NCBI GenBank assembly: GCA_019114135.1
Contig: DXGC01000043.1
Location: 1 to 63,003 of the forward strand
Direction of reading: 5' to 3'
DNA from: Candidatus Corynebacterium avicola
Lineage (GTDB): Bacteria > Actinomycetota > Actinomycetes > Mycobacteriales > Mycobacteriaceae
Length of the DNA: 63,003 bases
Shown here: positions 34,693 through 43,995 of the stretch, one piece after another
How the letters are laid out: the number at the start of each line of letters is the position of its first letter
Numbering within the stretch: the stretch's first letter is position 1
Made by a program: the position numbers and the translations under genes
The notes under the pieces: model-generated
Database searches by the model: none
Seen by the model: the letters and a program-made list of their open reading frames with translations, nothing else
What the model was told of the DNA's origin: nothing

Positions 34693-35805
34693 ATGACGAA
34701 ACGACCATTGGGGAGGCTCTTCGCACGCGCGGCGGAGATCGCCAAGCCCCTGGCACCGGCGCTCAAAGGGTTCACGACACCGTTGACCCCCACCGACTAC
34801 GCGAGCCTCTTCGACCCGCTGCGCGGGCGTGAAATCCGCGGACGGATCACCTCCGTGGAACAGCACGGCTCCTTCACGACCCTGACCATCGAGCCCGGCC
34901 CCGGCATGACCGGCACCTTCCAGGCCGGCCAGTTCATCGGCCTCGGCCTGCAGATCGACGGCCGCTGGCGCTGGCGCTGCTACTCACTGACCAACCCGCC
35001 GGTGCGCAAGCCCCGCAGCCTCACCGTGAGTGTGAAGCCGGTGCCCGGCGGAGAGGTCTCCGGGCACGTCGCCAGCCACGCGACCGCCGGGCAGATCATC
35101 CGCCTCAGCGCCCCCGGCGGCGACTTCCACCTCACCTCCCCGGTCCCGAACAAGCTGCTCTTCATCACCGCCGGCACCGGCATCACCCCGGTGATGTCGA
35201 TGCTGCGCTGGTTGCACCAGGAATACCCGCGGACCGCGATGCCGGATGTCATTCACATCCACAGCGAGCGTGGCCCCACTCCCCCGGAACCCTTCGCCGC
35301 CGAGCTGGCCACACTGGCCGAGGAATCGCCGTCCTACCGGCTGGTCTCCTGGGACTCCACGGAGTCCGGACGCCTGTCCGGCCAGAACGTGCAGTCCTCG
35401 GTGCCGGACTGGGAGACCCGCGAACGCTACGCCTGCGGCCCGGTCCCGCTGCTCGACAACCTCGTCGAGTCGATGCCCGGCACACGTACCGAGCAGTTCC
35501 ACAACCAGGGCGCAGGTGCCGGCACCGGGACGATCAACCCCGAGGAGCTCGGCGGGGAGATCGAGTTCGGCGAGACCGGGATCACCGCCACCTCGTCGGG
35601 CTCCACCACAATCCTCGAGGCCGCCGAGGCCAACGGGGTCAACCTCGTGCACGGCTGCCGGATGGGAATCTGCCGGACGTGCGTCACCCCCATCACCGAC
35701 GGCATCGCCGTCGACCTGCGCGACGGAGCGTCCTACGGCCCCGGCGAGCAGATCCGTACCTGCAGCTGCGTGCCCTCGGGACGCCTGCACATCGCCAACA
35801 GCTAG
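34693..35805 (+). CDS. Ferredoxin reductase-type electron donor for the desaturase
   Basis: 370 residues. FAD domain with RWRCYSLTNPP (RxYS motif), NAD domain with LLFITAGTGITPVMSMLRWL, and a C-terminal plant-type 2Fe-2S domain with HGCRMGICRTCVTPITDG and a fourth Cys in IRTCSC. It takes electrons from NAD(P)H to the di-iron desaturase encoded next, as Rv3230c does for DesA3 in M. tuberculosis. The ATG is at the predicted transcription start. Confidence 0.92.
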   Translation: MTKRPLGRLFARAAEIAKPLAPALKGFTTPLTPTDYASLFDPLRGREIRGRITSVEQHGSFTTLTIEPGPGMTGTFQAGQFIGLGLQIDGRWRWRCYSLTNPPVRKPRSLTVSVKPVPGGEVSGHVASHATAGQIIRLSAPGGDFHLTSPVPNKLLFITAGTGITPVMSMLRWLHQEYPRTAMPDVIHIHSERGPTPPEPFAAELATLAEESPSYRLVSWDSTESGRLSGQNVQSSVPDWETRERYACGPVPLLDNLVESMPGTRTEQFHNQGAGAGTGTINPEELGGEIEFGETGITATSSGSTTILEAAEANGVNLVHGCRMGICRTCVTPITDGIAVDLRDGASYGPGEQIRTCSCVPSGRLHIANS

Positions 35806-35828
35806 ACCGAAACGGAAGAGGAAGAATC

Positions 35829-37097
35829 ATGGCCATCCAGGACATCAACGCCTACGCCCACCTCTCCGACGAGGACATCCGTGACATCGGGTCCCGCCTC
35901 GCCGCCATCGAGAAAGAGCACCGCGACGCCCTCGGCGCCGGCGACGCCGACTACATCAAGTCCCTGATCCGCGCCCAGCGCACCCTCGACCTCATCGCCC
36001 GCATCGCCACCGCGTCCTCCTCCACCGTCGCCGTACCCGCCGGCATGATGCTGGCGATGGCGAAGATCCTCGAGAACCTCGAGATCGGCCACAACGTGAT
36101 GCACGGCCAGTGGGACTGGATGAACGACCCGGAGATCCACTCCTCCACCTGGGAGTGGGACAACACCGGCCCCTCGTCGGGCTGGAAGCACTCCCACAAC
36201 GTGGTGCACCACACGTACACGAACATCGTCGGCATGGACAACGACATCGGCTACGGGGTGCTGCGGGTGACCCGCGACCGCAAGTGGACGCCGATGGCCG
36301 CCTTCCAGCCGCTGATCAACATCGTGCTGGCCAGCCTCTTCGAGGTCGCCGTCGGTTTCTACGACGTCGACCTGGGACGTTACTTCGCCGGACGCCAGAC
36401 CTGGGAGGAGACCAAGCCGCGTCTGCTGGACACGGTGAAGAAGGTCGGACGCCAGGTCGGCAAGGACTACGTCCTGTTCCCGGCGGTCGCCGCCGCCGTC
36501 GGCTACCTGCTGCCCGGCAAGAACCGCAGCCGTGCGGCGGAGGCGCAGAAGCGGGCGAAGGCCGCGGTGAAGACCGCGGTGATCGGCAACATCACCCGCA
36601 ACGTGTGGGCCTATGCGGTGATCTTCTGCGGGCACTTCCCCGACGACGTGGAGACCTTCACCAAGCGCACACTGGAAGAGGAGAACCGTGACGAGTGGTA
36701 CCTACGGCAGATGCTGGGCTCGGCGAACTTCCGTGGTGGCCACGTGCTGTCGATCCTGTCGGGCAACCTGAACCACCAGATCGAACACCACCTGTTCCCC
36801 GACATGCCGTCGAACCACTTGGCGTCGATCAGCGCCGCGGTCGAGGAGATCGCCTCCGAGTACGGGCTGCCGTACAACACCGACAGCTTCCCCAAGCAGT
36901 TGATGCAGGTGCAGCGCACCCTGCTGAAACTCTCGCTGCCGAACAACATGCTGCGGGCGGACGCCGCGAACGCCCCCGAAGTGCGTTCAGACGCCGCCTT
37001 CACCCAGAACCCGGAGATCGCCGAGGCGACCGGGCCCCGGCAACTGAAGAAGGGCCTCGCCCTGCTGAAGAAGGCGAGGCCCCGGTTCCTGGCGTGA
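35829..37097 (+). CDS. Membrane acyl-CoA/fatty-acid desaturase (DesA3-like)
   Basis: 422 residues. Three histidine boxes bind the di-iron centre: GHNVMH (about residue 88), HSHNVVHHTY (about 122) and NHQIEHHLFPDMP (about 320). Hydrophobic segments between the boxes fit the membrane desaturase fold. The likely role is delta-9 desaturation of stearoyl-CoA, giving oleate for membrane lipids and mycolates. It starts 23 bases after the reductase gene. GAAGAGGAAG acts as ribosome site. Confidence 0.92.
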   Translation: MAIQDINAYAHLSDEDIRDIGSRLAAIEKEHRDALGAGDADYIKSLIRAQRTLDLIARIATASSSTVAVPAGMMLAMAKILENLEIGHNVMHGQWDWMNDPEIHSSTWEWDNTGPSSGWKHSHNVVHHTYTNIVGMDNDIGYGVLRVTRDRKWTPMAAFQPLINIVLASLFEVAVGFYDVDLGRYFAGRQTWEETKPRLLDTVKKVGRQVGKDYVLFPAVAAAVGYLLPGKNRSRAAEAQKRAKAAVKTAVIGNITRNVWAYAVIFCGHFPDDVETFTKRTLEEENRDEWYLRQMLGSANFRGGHVLSILSGNLNHQIEHHLFPDMPSNHLASISAAVEEIASEYGLPYNTDSFPKQLMQVQRTLLKLSLPNNMLRADAANAPEVRSDAAFTQNPEIAEATGPRQLKKGLALLKKARPRFLA

Positions 37098-37119
37098 TCG
37101 CCAGGGTAAAGACGGTCAG

Positions 37120-37917
37120 TTAGTTCCAGAAGATGCTGTCGGCGTTCTCCAGCTCCTCGACACCCTCGACGTTGTACTCGAACTCGAGGCCGGTGGCGGT
37201 GACACCGGAGCCGTCGTTGGTCTCGTAACTCAGCTCGGCGCCCTTGTAGACCTTTCCGTCCTGCAGCTCGCTGGCGTCGTAGGGAAGCTCGTCGGAGGCG
37301 TGGATGTTGCAGTCGGAGGCGTCGGACATCATGACCCAGTTGGCCCCGTTGCCACTGTCGTCGACGGCCCCGAACTCCGGTGCCTGGACGGCGGAGGCGG
37401 CCTCCGGGTCGGCTTCCTCGCTGGCACCGAGGTACTCGACGTCGTAGTTGACGCAGATGAACTTCTCCACCTGGCCATCTTCATCGTCGACCTCGATGTC
37501 CTCCTTCGGGACGTCGGTGAGGTCCTGGGCGGTGACCTTCCAGTACTGCATCGGGGAAGTCTCACCGGACTCCTCGTCGGCGGGGGCCTGGGTGACGACG
37601 TAGGCGGCCTCCCCGAGGCTGAGCTTGGAGCCGGGCTCGGTGAGCTCGAAGTCGTCCGGGGCGCCTTCGAGCTCGCCGGACGAACCGGAATCGGAGTCGT
37701 CACTGTCGTCCGAGGAGTCCTCGGACTCACCGGAATCTTCAGTGTCTTCAGAGCCCTCGGAGTCTTCAGACTCTCCCGAGTCGGCGGAGTCGGTGGAGTC
37801 GGAGGAACCTGAGTCCGACCCTGAATCCGAGTCATCGGAGGAGCAGGCGGTGAGGGCGAGCGCCGGGACGGCGATACCGGCGATGATGGCAAGGCGGAGT
37901 TTCTTGAAATCGGTCAT
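37120..37917 (-). CDS. Secreted lipoprotein with acidic Ser/Asp linker
   Basis: 265 residues. Signal peptide RLAIIAGIAVPALALTACSS with a lipobox (LTAC). Residues about 25-80 are almost entirely Ser, Asp, Glu and Gly (a flexible wall-spanning linker). The C-terminal domain (about 85-265) contains DDFELTEPGSKLSLGEAAYV, MQYWKVTAQDL, CVNYDVEYLG and GLEFEYNVEG. The same pattern recurs in the neighbour at 38178-38780, so the two are paralogues. Function unknown; the domain may sense or bind an extracellular ligand. Confidence 0.85.
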   Translation of the reverse strand: MTDFKKLRLAIIAGIAVPALALTACSSDDSDSGSDSGSSDSTDSADSGESEDSEGSEDTEDSGESEDSSDDSDDSDSGSSGELEGAPDDFELTEPGSKLSLGEAAYVVTQAPADEESGETSPMQYWKVTAQDLTDVPKEDIEVDDEDGQVEKFICVNYDVEYLGASEEADPEAASAVQAPEFGAVDDSGNGANWVMMSDASDCNIHASDELPYDASELQDGKVYKGAELSYETNDGSGVTATGLEFEYNVEGVEELENADSIFWN

Positions 37918-37956
37918 GGCGCCTGACCCTACCCTCAGGTGATGGACGTCACTCGT

Positions 37957-37976
37957 TAAGTTGCAAAATTAACTTA
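37957..37976. promoter_or_regulatory. AT-rich inverted repeat upstream of the lipoprotein gene
   Basis: TAAGTT, 8-base spacer, AACTTA in the AT-rich promoter region 40 bases upstream of the lipoprotein start. Possible operator. Confidence 0.35.
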
Positions 37977-38177
37977 GTAAACGATCGTCACCGATTAGCT
38001 ACCGCCCTAAAGCTACCGGTCAGGATATACGCCCTCAGCAGCATGAGAGCACTACCGTCGAGTCGCTTTCCCGGCATTCCCCTGCCATGATCCGGCGAGT
38101 TCCCCGCCACACAGGAAGGTGCTAACTATATTCAGGAAGCCCGGAAGTTGTACTGACCAAAGAACAACCATCCGTAA

Positions 38178-38780
38178 TCACTTCCACAGCACCCGTCCAC
38201 CGTGCAGCGGGTCCAGATCCGCACCCTGGACCTGGAACTCGAAGACGATACCGGTGGTCCCCACCCCGCATCCGGAGCGCACCCCGGTGACGACGGTCCC
38301 CCGGTAGGTGGCGCCCTCGACGAGCTCCTCCACGCGGGAAGGAACCGCCGCTACCACGGCGCCGTCGGACGCACCATCGGCGGCGATGAGCACCGGTGCA
38401 GCGACGGCCGGCTGGACGACGGGGTTGCCGTCGTCCCCCGCGGCCAGGAAGGTGATCTCGTAGGGCACCTCGAGCAGGTCCGCCGAGGACCCGGAAGAGC
38501 CTGTCCGGCGGGCGCAGTGCGTGGTGATCTCCCAGTAGAGCGTGGGCCCCTCGGGAAGACGGGTGAGCACTTCGGCGGTCTGTCCGGTGGTGAGTTCGGC
38601 GCCCGGCAGCGTGAGGTCGAAGTCCTGTGGCGGCGCGGGCAGGACGATCGCCTCGTCCCCGATCCGGTAGGCGGAGTCCGGGCGGGCGGTGGCGAGACGA
38701 GGAATGGCGGCTCCAGAGAGAAGCATGGTCCGCCAGGTACGGCGGTGCTTCGGGACGGTGACGACGCGGGACATGGTCAT
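38178..38780 (-). CDS. Paralogue of the neighbouring lipoprotein, without lipobox
   Basis: 200 residues from ATG 38780 (MTMSRVVTVPKHRRTWRTML). The C-terminal domain parallels the 37120-37917 product: QDFDLTLPGAELTTGQTAEV against DDFELTEPGSKLSLGEAAYV, LYWEIT against QYWKVT, and EFQVQGADLDPLHGGRVLWK against EFEYNVEGVEELENADSIFW. The basic N-terminus resembles a Tat- or Sec-type signal start (RRTWRTMLLSGAAIP) but a cleavage site is not clear. The acidic linker is absent. Unknown function. Confidence 0.75.
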   Translation of the reverse strand: MTMSRVVTVPKHRRTWRTMLLSGAAIPRLATARPDSAYRIGDEAIVLPAPPQDFDLTLPGAELTTGQTAEVLTRLPEGPTLYWEITTHCARRTGSSGSSADLLEVPYEITFLAAGDDGNPVVQPAVAAPVLIAADGASDGAVVAAVPSRVEELVEGATYRGTVVTGVRSGCGVGTTGIVFEFQVQGADLDPLHGGRVLWK

Positions 38781-38953
38781 GGGGTGTTCCCTCCTGGCGG
38801 TGTTGATGAGTTGACGAGATGGTGTGGTGTAGCGCCCGCTCCACTTCAGCGAGCATGTCGGCAACCCTAGCCTTAGTTACTTCCACAAATGCATGTTTTT
38901 GTTGTAACCGGGATCACATGTCACCCCCGCTCATTGCCCCCGCAACATGAAAA

Positions 38954-39003
38954 AGACCAGCTCACACCGTAAGTACAGACACTACGGCCGAGTGAGCTGG
39001 TCT
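38954..39003 (-). terminator. Terminator of rmlB
   Basis: Stem AGACCAGCTCAC / GTGAGCTGGTCT with an inner CCGTA/TACGG hairpin, followed on the minus strand by TTTTTCATG, 11 bases after the rmlB stop. Confidence 0.88.
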
Positions 39004-39013
39004 CTCGGTGCAG

Positions 39014-40108
39014 CTAGTCGAGGATCTCCTCGGTCTCCCGGTAGGTCTCCTCCGCCGCCTTGCGGCTGACCTCCCACCAGTCACGGTTGTCCCGGTACCA
39101 CTCCACCGTGGCCGCCAGCCCCTCGGAGAAGTCCGTGTAGCGCGGCGTCCACCCCAGAGATGTCATCGAGGACGGGTCGATCGCATAGCGCAGGTCATGA
39201 CCCGGACGGTCGGTGACGTGCACGAAGTCCCCCGGTTCACGCTCGAAGAGCACCAGCAGTTCGTGGATGCACTCCAGGTTCGACTTCTCGCCGTCGGCAC
39301 CGATCAGGTACGTCTGACCGGACACCCCGCTCTCCAGGATCCGCCAGACGGCCGCATTGTGGTCGTCGACGTGGATCCAGTCCCGGACGTTCTCCCCGGT
39401 GCCGTAGAGCCGCGGGACCTCGCCGTCGAGCAGGCCGGTGATCTGCCGCGGAAGGAACTTCTCCGGGTGCTGACGCGGCCCGTAGTTGTTGGAGCAGTTC
39501 GAGATCGTCGCGCTCAGCCCGTGGCTGCGCACGAAACCACGCACCAGGTGGTCGGCGGAGGCCTTCGAGGCCGAGTACACCGATGACGGGGTGTACGGGG
39601 TCTCGACGGTGAACCGGTCCTCGGCCCCCGGCTCCCCCGAGCCCCGAAGCGGCAGGTCGCCGAAGACCTCGTCGGTCGACACGTGGTGCAGGTGCACACC
39701 GTGCCGGACGCACGCCTCGGCGAGCACCGCGGTGCCGTCGACGTTGGTGCGCACGAACCGCAGCGGGTCACGCAGAGCATTGTCGTTGTGGCTCTCCGCG
39801 GCGAAATGGACCACCGCGGCGGTGCCGTCCTCCCCACTGCCGGAAGCCAGCGCGCCGACCAGACTGTCGACCAGCGCGGCATCGCAGATGTCGCCCTCGA
39901 CGAGCCGAACTCCGCTGCCCTCGTCAGGCCCCGTCAGGCCCGCGAGGTTCGCCGGGTTCGCCGCGTAGGTCATGGCGTCCAACACGGTGATCTCCACCTC
40001 CGGGTACAGCGCCCGGGTGGTGTGAACGAAGTTGGATCCGATGAAACCGGCCCCGCCGGTCACCAGCAGACGGGTGATACGGCGGGGCCGGTCGAGGGCA
40101 GGACTCAT
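39014..40108 (-). CDS. rmlB: dTDP-glucose 4,6-dehydratase
   Basis: 364 residues. Short-chain dehydrogenase fold: VTGGAGFIGSNFVHT near the N-terminus binds NAD, HVSTDEVFGDLP carries the catalytic Thr-Asp-Glu, and YSASKASADHLVR is the YxxxK pair. It converts dTDP-glucose to the 4-keto-6-deoxy sugar. It is 5 kb from rmlC-rmlA rather than next to it, with the desaturase and paralogous secreted genes in between. Follows ccsB after 27 bases, but ends at its own strong terminator. Confidence 0.95.
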   Translation of the reverse strand: MSPALDRPRRITRLLVTGGAGFIGSNFVHTTRALYPEVEITVLDAMTYAANPANLAGLTGPDEGSGVRLVEGDICDAALVDSLVGALASGSGEDGTAAVVHFAAESHNDNALRDPLRFVRTNVDGTAVLAEACVRHGVHLHHVSTDEVFGDLPLRGSGEPGAEDRFTVETPYTPSSVYSASKASADHLVRGFVRSHGLSATISNCSNNYGPRQHPEKFLPRQITGLLDGEVPRLYGTGENVRDWIHVDDHNAAVWRILESGVSGQTYLIGADGEKSNLECIHELLVLFEREPGDFVHVTDRPGHDLRYAIDPSSMTSLGWTPRYTDFSEGLAATVEWYRDNRDWWEVSRKAAEETYRETEEILD

Positions 40109-40135
40109 CAGTTCAATCCGGTCAGGTCGGTCCGG

Positions 40136-41245
40136 TCAGTTCAGGCCGGCGTAGGAGTGCAGACCGGAGACGACGATGTTGATGAAGAAGAGGTTGAAGA
40201 CCATCGTCGCGAAGGCCACGACGTTGATCCATGCGGCCGGCTTGCCGCGCATGCCCGGCGTCGCACGGGCGTGCAGGTAGGCCGCGTACAGCAGCCAGGT
40301 GATCAGCGAGACGGTCTCCTTGGGGTCCCAGCCCCAGAAACGACCCCAGGCAAAGTGTGCCCAGATCGCGCCGAAGATCACACCGAGACCGAAGACCGGC
40401 AGCGCCCAGATCGCGGTGCGGTAGGCCAGGGCGTCCAGCTTGGACGCGTCCGGCAGCGGGGTGGCGACGGCGCCGAAGAAGCCCTTCTCGTGACCCTTCG
40501 GCTGCGCGCGGCGGAAGAGGTACATCAGCGAGGCGACACCGGAGACCAGGCCGATCGAGCCACCGATGGAGACGGTGGAGACGTGGATCCAGTACCAGTA
40601 GGAGTTCAGCGACGGGACCAGCGGCTGGACGTCGGAGTACAGCTCGGTACCGCTGTAGAACATCATCATGATGACCGGGGTCAGCAGCCACGGCCAGACC
40701 ACGCGCATCGACGGACGACGCAGCAGCACGCAGGCGACGACCATGGACACGCCGGTGATCACGGAGATGTACTCGAAGAGGTTGCCCCACGGGAAACGAC
40801 CGGCGGCGACACCGCGGGTGATCAGGAAGAGGAAGTGCACGGCGACGCCGAGCCACACGACCATCTGCGCCATGCCGCCCCACTGGTCGGTGCGACGGAA
40901 GCGCTTACGCAGCGCCTCGACCTGGAAGTGCTTCGGCAGCTGCGACTCGGCCAGGGAGCCGGTCTCGATACCGGAGACGTCGTGGCTGCCGTCGTGGGCG
41001 GCATCCTTCTCGTCGATCTCGATCGTGTCGGACGCTCCGGCGCCGACGGCGACCTTCGCGTTCGCTGCAGCTTCGGACTTCGCCTTCGACTCACCGAGGA
41101 TGCGGGCGCGCTCGCGACGGGCGTCGGTCGCCGATCGCAGCATGCCGTAGTAGATCAGCGAGATAACCAGGGCGATCAGGTAGATTCCTGCGGTCGTCGC
41201 GTAGGCGATGTCCGAGAAAGTCGAGAGCCCCTCGTTGCCGTCCAT
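40136..41245 (-). CDS. ccsB: Cytochrome c biogenesis protein CcsB/CcsA (haem handling)
   Basis: 369 residues with about eight membrane helices. The tryptophan-rich haem motif WGRFWGWDPKETVSLITW is near the C-terminus; conserved His residues occur in FEYI-region and in YWIHVSTVSIG. With ResB it exports haem and attaches it to apocytochrome c (system II). A charged loop of about 80 residues after the first helix is typical of the actinobacterial type (Rv0529). It is last of the tlpA-ccdA-resB-ccsB series. Confidence 0.93.
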   Translation of the reverse strand: MDGNEGLSTFSDIAYATTAGIYLIALVISLIYYGMLRSATDARRERARILGESKAKSEAAANAKVAVGAGASDTIEIDEKDAAHDGSHDVSGIETGSLAESQLPKHFQVEALRKRFRRTDQWGGMAQMVVWLGVAVHFLFLITRGVAAGRFPWGNLFEYISVITGVSMVVACVLLRRPSMRVVWPWLLTPVIMMMFYSGTELYSDVQPLVPSLNSYWYWIHVSTVSIGGSIGLVSGVASLMYLFRRAQPKGHEKGFFGAVATPLPDASKLDALAYRTAIWALPVFGLGVIFGAIWAHFAWGRFWGWDPKETVSLITWLLYAAYLHARATPGMRGKPAAWINVVAFATMVFNLFFINIVVSGLHSYAGLN

Positions 41246-41345
41246 CAGTCGTTTCCTCCGTAGATTCGCACAGGCCGATTGCGGCCATACGGCACTCCAG
41301 AGTAGTGCCGCTGTGCAAGGTTGACCAAACTTCGTGACCTACGAC

Positions 41346-43136
41346 TCAGCGGTCGTCGGTGCCCTTCCCGGCGTCGTCGTCGGTGTCGCTTTCAGTGTCA
41401 CTTCCAGTGTCGTCAGCGTCCGTTTCGGACGTCCCGGGCCCGGGTTCCGGTGCGATCTCACCGGCTGCGACCTCGCGGTTCAGCTCCCGGTCGAGCTCGG
41501 CCTCCCAGTCGTCCCACTCACCGTCGGCCTGCTCGATGTCCTCGTCGAGCTCCTCGTCCTCCAGGTGCAGCAGCTCCTCGGCGACGCGGTTGAACTCACG
41601 ACCCCAACCGGCGGAGTCGGTACGGGCCAGACCGGCGATCTGCAGGGTGGTGGTGCCGTCGTCGTTGCCGGAGACTCGCACCCAGAAGCGGCGACGCTTG
41701 ATCGTCAGCGAACCGACCAGGCTGGCCAGCATCAGGATCGCGAAGGCGAGCACCCAGACGGTGGTCGGGTCACGACTGACCTGCAGGTTCACGAACTCCT
41801 TGGCGCCGTCGAAGGTGACCTCCGTGCCGTCGTCCAGGGTGACCGACTCACCCTGCATGAGGTTGACCCGGTCAAGCTTCTGCAGCGCACCACTGTGCAG
41901 CTGCTGAGAATCCAGGTCGAAGACACTCTGACCGGTACCGGAGTCCAGTCCGGTGTCGCCACGGTAGATGTCGATGGCCACCGCAGGATCGTTCATCGCC
42001 GGGTAGGAGGACTGCAACAGAGCGTCGTTCTCACCGCTGAACTCCGCGGTCGGGGCGAACAGGCCCTGCAACGCCAGCTGGTTCTGGCGGCGGTCGTAGA
42101 GATCCGGGTACATACCGGCCGGCGGGTCCATCTTGACCGCACCGGACGACAGGAAGTTGGTCTGGTCGTCCGGACGGAACTGGATGGTCTCGGTACGGGT
42201 CTCACCGTTGGGCCACTTCACGGTGAACGTCGGGGCGTAACCATGGCCCTGCAGGTAGACCAGGTCGCCGTCGACGTTCAGCGGGTGGTTCACACGCAGT
42301 TGGGTGCTCTCCCAGTCCTCCACGGGGTTCATGGCGTCCTGCCCCTGGGCCCAGTCGATGTCGGAGGTGAAGTTCGTGGCCTGGCCGTTGGATTCGTAGG
42401 TGCCTTCGAAGTTCTTCACGTTCACGCAGAAGGGGTTCAGCGTGGTGCCGTCGAAGGCCGGTCCGTAGCGGAAGCTGTCGAAGTTGGCGACGGCAGTGTT
42501 GCAGAACTGGGAGCTCTGCGAGTCCGTCCCGGCGACGACGATGACCTGGCCTTCGTAGTACAGCAGCCGACCCATGAGGATGGTGACCAGAACACCGACC
42601 AGGGACAGGTGGAAGACCAGGTTGGACGCCTCACGCAGGTAGCCGCGCTCGGCGGAGTAGGACCACTTCCCGGCGCGGTCCTTGTCTGCCTCGGTCGCCC
42701 CGCCGGTCCACTTCTTGAAACGGGCGGTGACGTCCTCCTTGACCTTGTCCTCGGGAAGGTCGACGGTGCCCTCGACGAAGTTGGGCATCCGGGTCAGTCG
42801 CTTCGGAGCTGCCGGCGGCAGGGTCCGCAGTGCCTTGTAGTGGTCCCAGCTGCGCGGCAGGATGCAGCCGATCAACGAGAGGAACAGCAGGATGTAGATC
42901 GCGGCGAACCAGGTCGAGCTGAAGACGTCGAACAAGCCGATCTTGTCGTAGATCTCGGCGATGCGTCCGTTGTTGGCGAGGTACTCCTGCACGTTCGACT
43001 CGCTCAGCGACCGCTGCGGCAGCAGGGCGCCGGGGACGGCGGCCAGGGCCAGCAGGAAGAGGAGCACCAGGGCGGTGCGCATCTTGGTCAGCCACTGCCA
43101 GGCTTTCTTCGGCAGTTTCAGGAGCCAGCGAAGCAT
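41346..43136 (-). CDS. resB: Cytochrome c biogenesis protein ResB
   Basis: 596 residues. Three N-terminal helices (MRTALVLLFLLALAAVPGAL; FAAIYILLFLSLIGCILPRS; LVFHLSLVGVLVTILMGRLL), a large extracytoplasmic domain and a fourth helix (VWVLAFAILMLASLVGSLTI), followed by an acidic Asp/Glu tail of about 90 residues. The LPRSW and VFHLS blocks are typical. It partners CcsB in haem delivery. Orthologue of Rv0528. Confidence 0.94.
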   Translation of the reverse strand: MLRWLLKLPKKAWQWLTKMRTALVLLFLLALAAVPGALLPQRSLSESNVQEYLANNGRIAEIYDKIGLFDVFSSTWFAAIYILLFLSLIGCILPRSWDHYKALRTLPPAAPKRLTRMPNFVEGTVDLPEDKVKEDVTARFKKWTGGATEADKDRAGKWSYSAERGYLREASNLVFHLSLVGVLVTILMGRLLYYEGQVIVVAGTDSQSSQFCNTAVANFDSFRYGPAFDGTTLNPFCVNVKNFEGTYESNGQATNFTSDIDWAQGQDAMNPVEDWESTQLRVNHPLNVDGDLVYLQGHGYAPTFTVKWPNGETRTETIQFRPDDQTNFLSSGAVKMDPPAGMYPDLYDRRQNQLALQGLFAPTAEFSGENDALLQSSYPAMNDPAVAIDIYRGDTGLDSGTGQSVFDLDSQQLHSGALQKLDRVNLMQGESVTLDDGTEVTFDGAKEFVNLQVSRDPTTVWVLAFAILMLASLVGSLTIKRRRFWVRVSGNDDGTTTLQIAGLARTDSAGWGREFNRVAEELLHLEDEELDEDIEQADGEWDDWEAELDRELNREVAAGEIAPEPGPGTSETDADDTGSDTESDTDDDAGKGTDDR

Positions 43137-43206
43137 GGGGACCTTTCCGGGAAGTAAGTCAGTCTGTCAGTCGTTGTGGATTACATCGGCACGGGTCAGG
43201 TGCCCA

Positions 43207-43995
43207 TCAGATCGGCAGGGTCGAGTCGGAGACGAGGAACTGGCGCACCCAGTCGACGAACACCGCCCACTGGCCGGATACCAGCAGGATGCCGACGACG
43301 ATCATCATGGCGCCACCGATGAGCTGGATCGTCCGCGAGTGGCGACGCAGCCAGCCCACACCGCGCAGTGCCTTCGACGAGCCCAGGGCCACCACGATGA
43401 ACGGTACGCCCAGGCCCAGGCAGTAGGCGATGATGAGGACCACGCCACGGAGGGCCGTCATCCCCTCGGTGCCAACGGAGACTGAGATGATCGCCGACAA
43501 CGTCGGCCCCAGACAGGGCGTCCACCCCAGGGCGAAGACCCCGCCGAGCAGCGGGGCGCCGACCACGGTGGACCAGCGCTTCGGCGCCATGCGGGTGTCG
43601 TTCTGCAGCGGACGGATGAAGCCCATGAACACCACACCCATGAGGATGGTGACCACGCCACCGACCCTCATCAGGACGTCCTCGTTCAGCTTCAGAGCAC
43701 TGATCGCGCCGAACACCGTGGCCGTGGCCAGCACGAAGACGACCGTGAACCCGGCGACGAAGAGCAGCGCCGCTCCACCGGCGCGTCCCCTCTTCTTGGT
43801 GACCACGGTGCCCTGCTTGGTGTACTCGGTCTCCGCTCCGACGACGCCGGCGAGATAGGAGACGTAACCCGGCAGCAGCGGGATCACGCACGGGGAGGCG
43901 AAGGACACCAGTCCCGCGACCGCCGCGGCGAGCAGCGCCAGCAGGATGGGGCCCGATGCCGCGGCATCGGCGAAAGTGGTACCGATGTCACTCAC
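43207..43995 (-). CDS. ccdA: Thiol-disulfide carrier CcdA
   Basis: 262 residues with six membrane helices. The two membrane cysteines lie in FASPCVIPLLPGYVSYLAGV and LGWTPCLGPTLSAIISV, the conserved CcdA/DsbD-type pair. It moves reducing equivalents across the membrane to the thioredoxin-like protein encoded upstream, which keeps apocytochrome c haem sites reduced. Its ATG overlaps the tlpA stop by 4 bases. Confidence 0.94.
   Translation of the reverse strand: MSDIGTTFADAAASGPILLALLAAAVAGLVSFASPCVIPLLPGYVSYLAGVVGAETEYTKQGTVVTKKRGRAGGAALLFVAGFTVVFVLATATVFGAISALKLNEDVLMRVGGVVTILMGVVFMGFIRPLQNDTRMAPKRWSTVVGAPLLGGVFALGWTPCLGPTLSAIISVSVGTEGMTALRGVVLIIAYCLGLGVPFIVVALGSSKALRGVGWLRRHSRTIQLIGGAMMIVVGILLVSGQWAVFVDWVRQFLVSDSTLPI

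Noticed and set aside
38855..38880. Possible DtxR box (CCTAGCCTTAGTTAC) upstream of the 38178-38780 gene
   Set aside because: Only the centre agrees with the consensus, too weak to call.
40105..40142. CCGGTCAG repeats between rmlB and ccsB
   Set aside because: Short imperfect repeats in a 27-base gap that partly encode the ends of both genes; no clear array.
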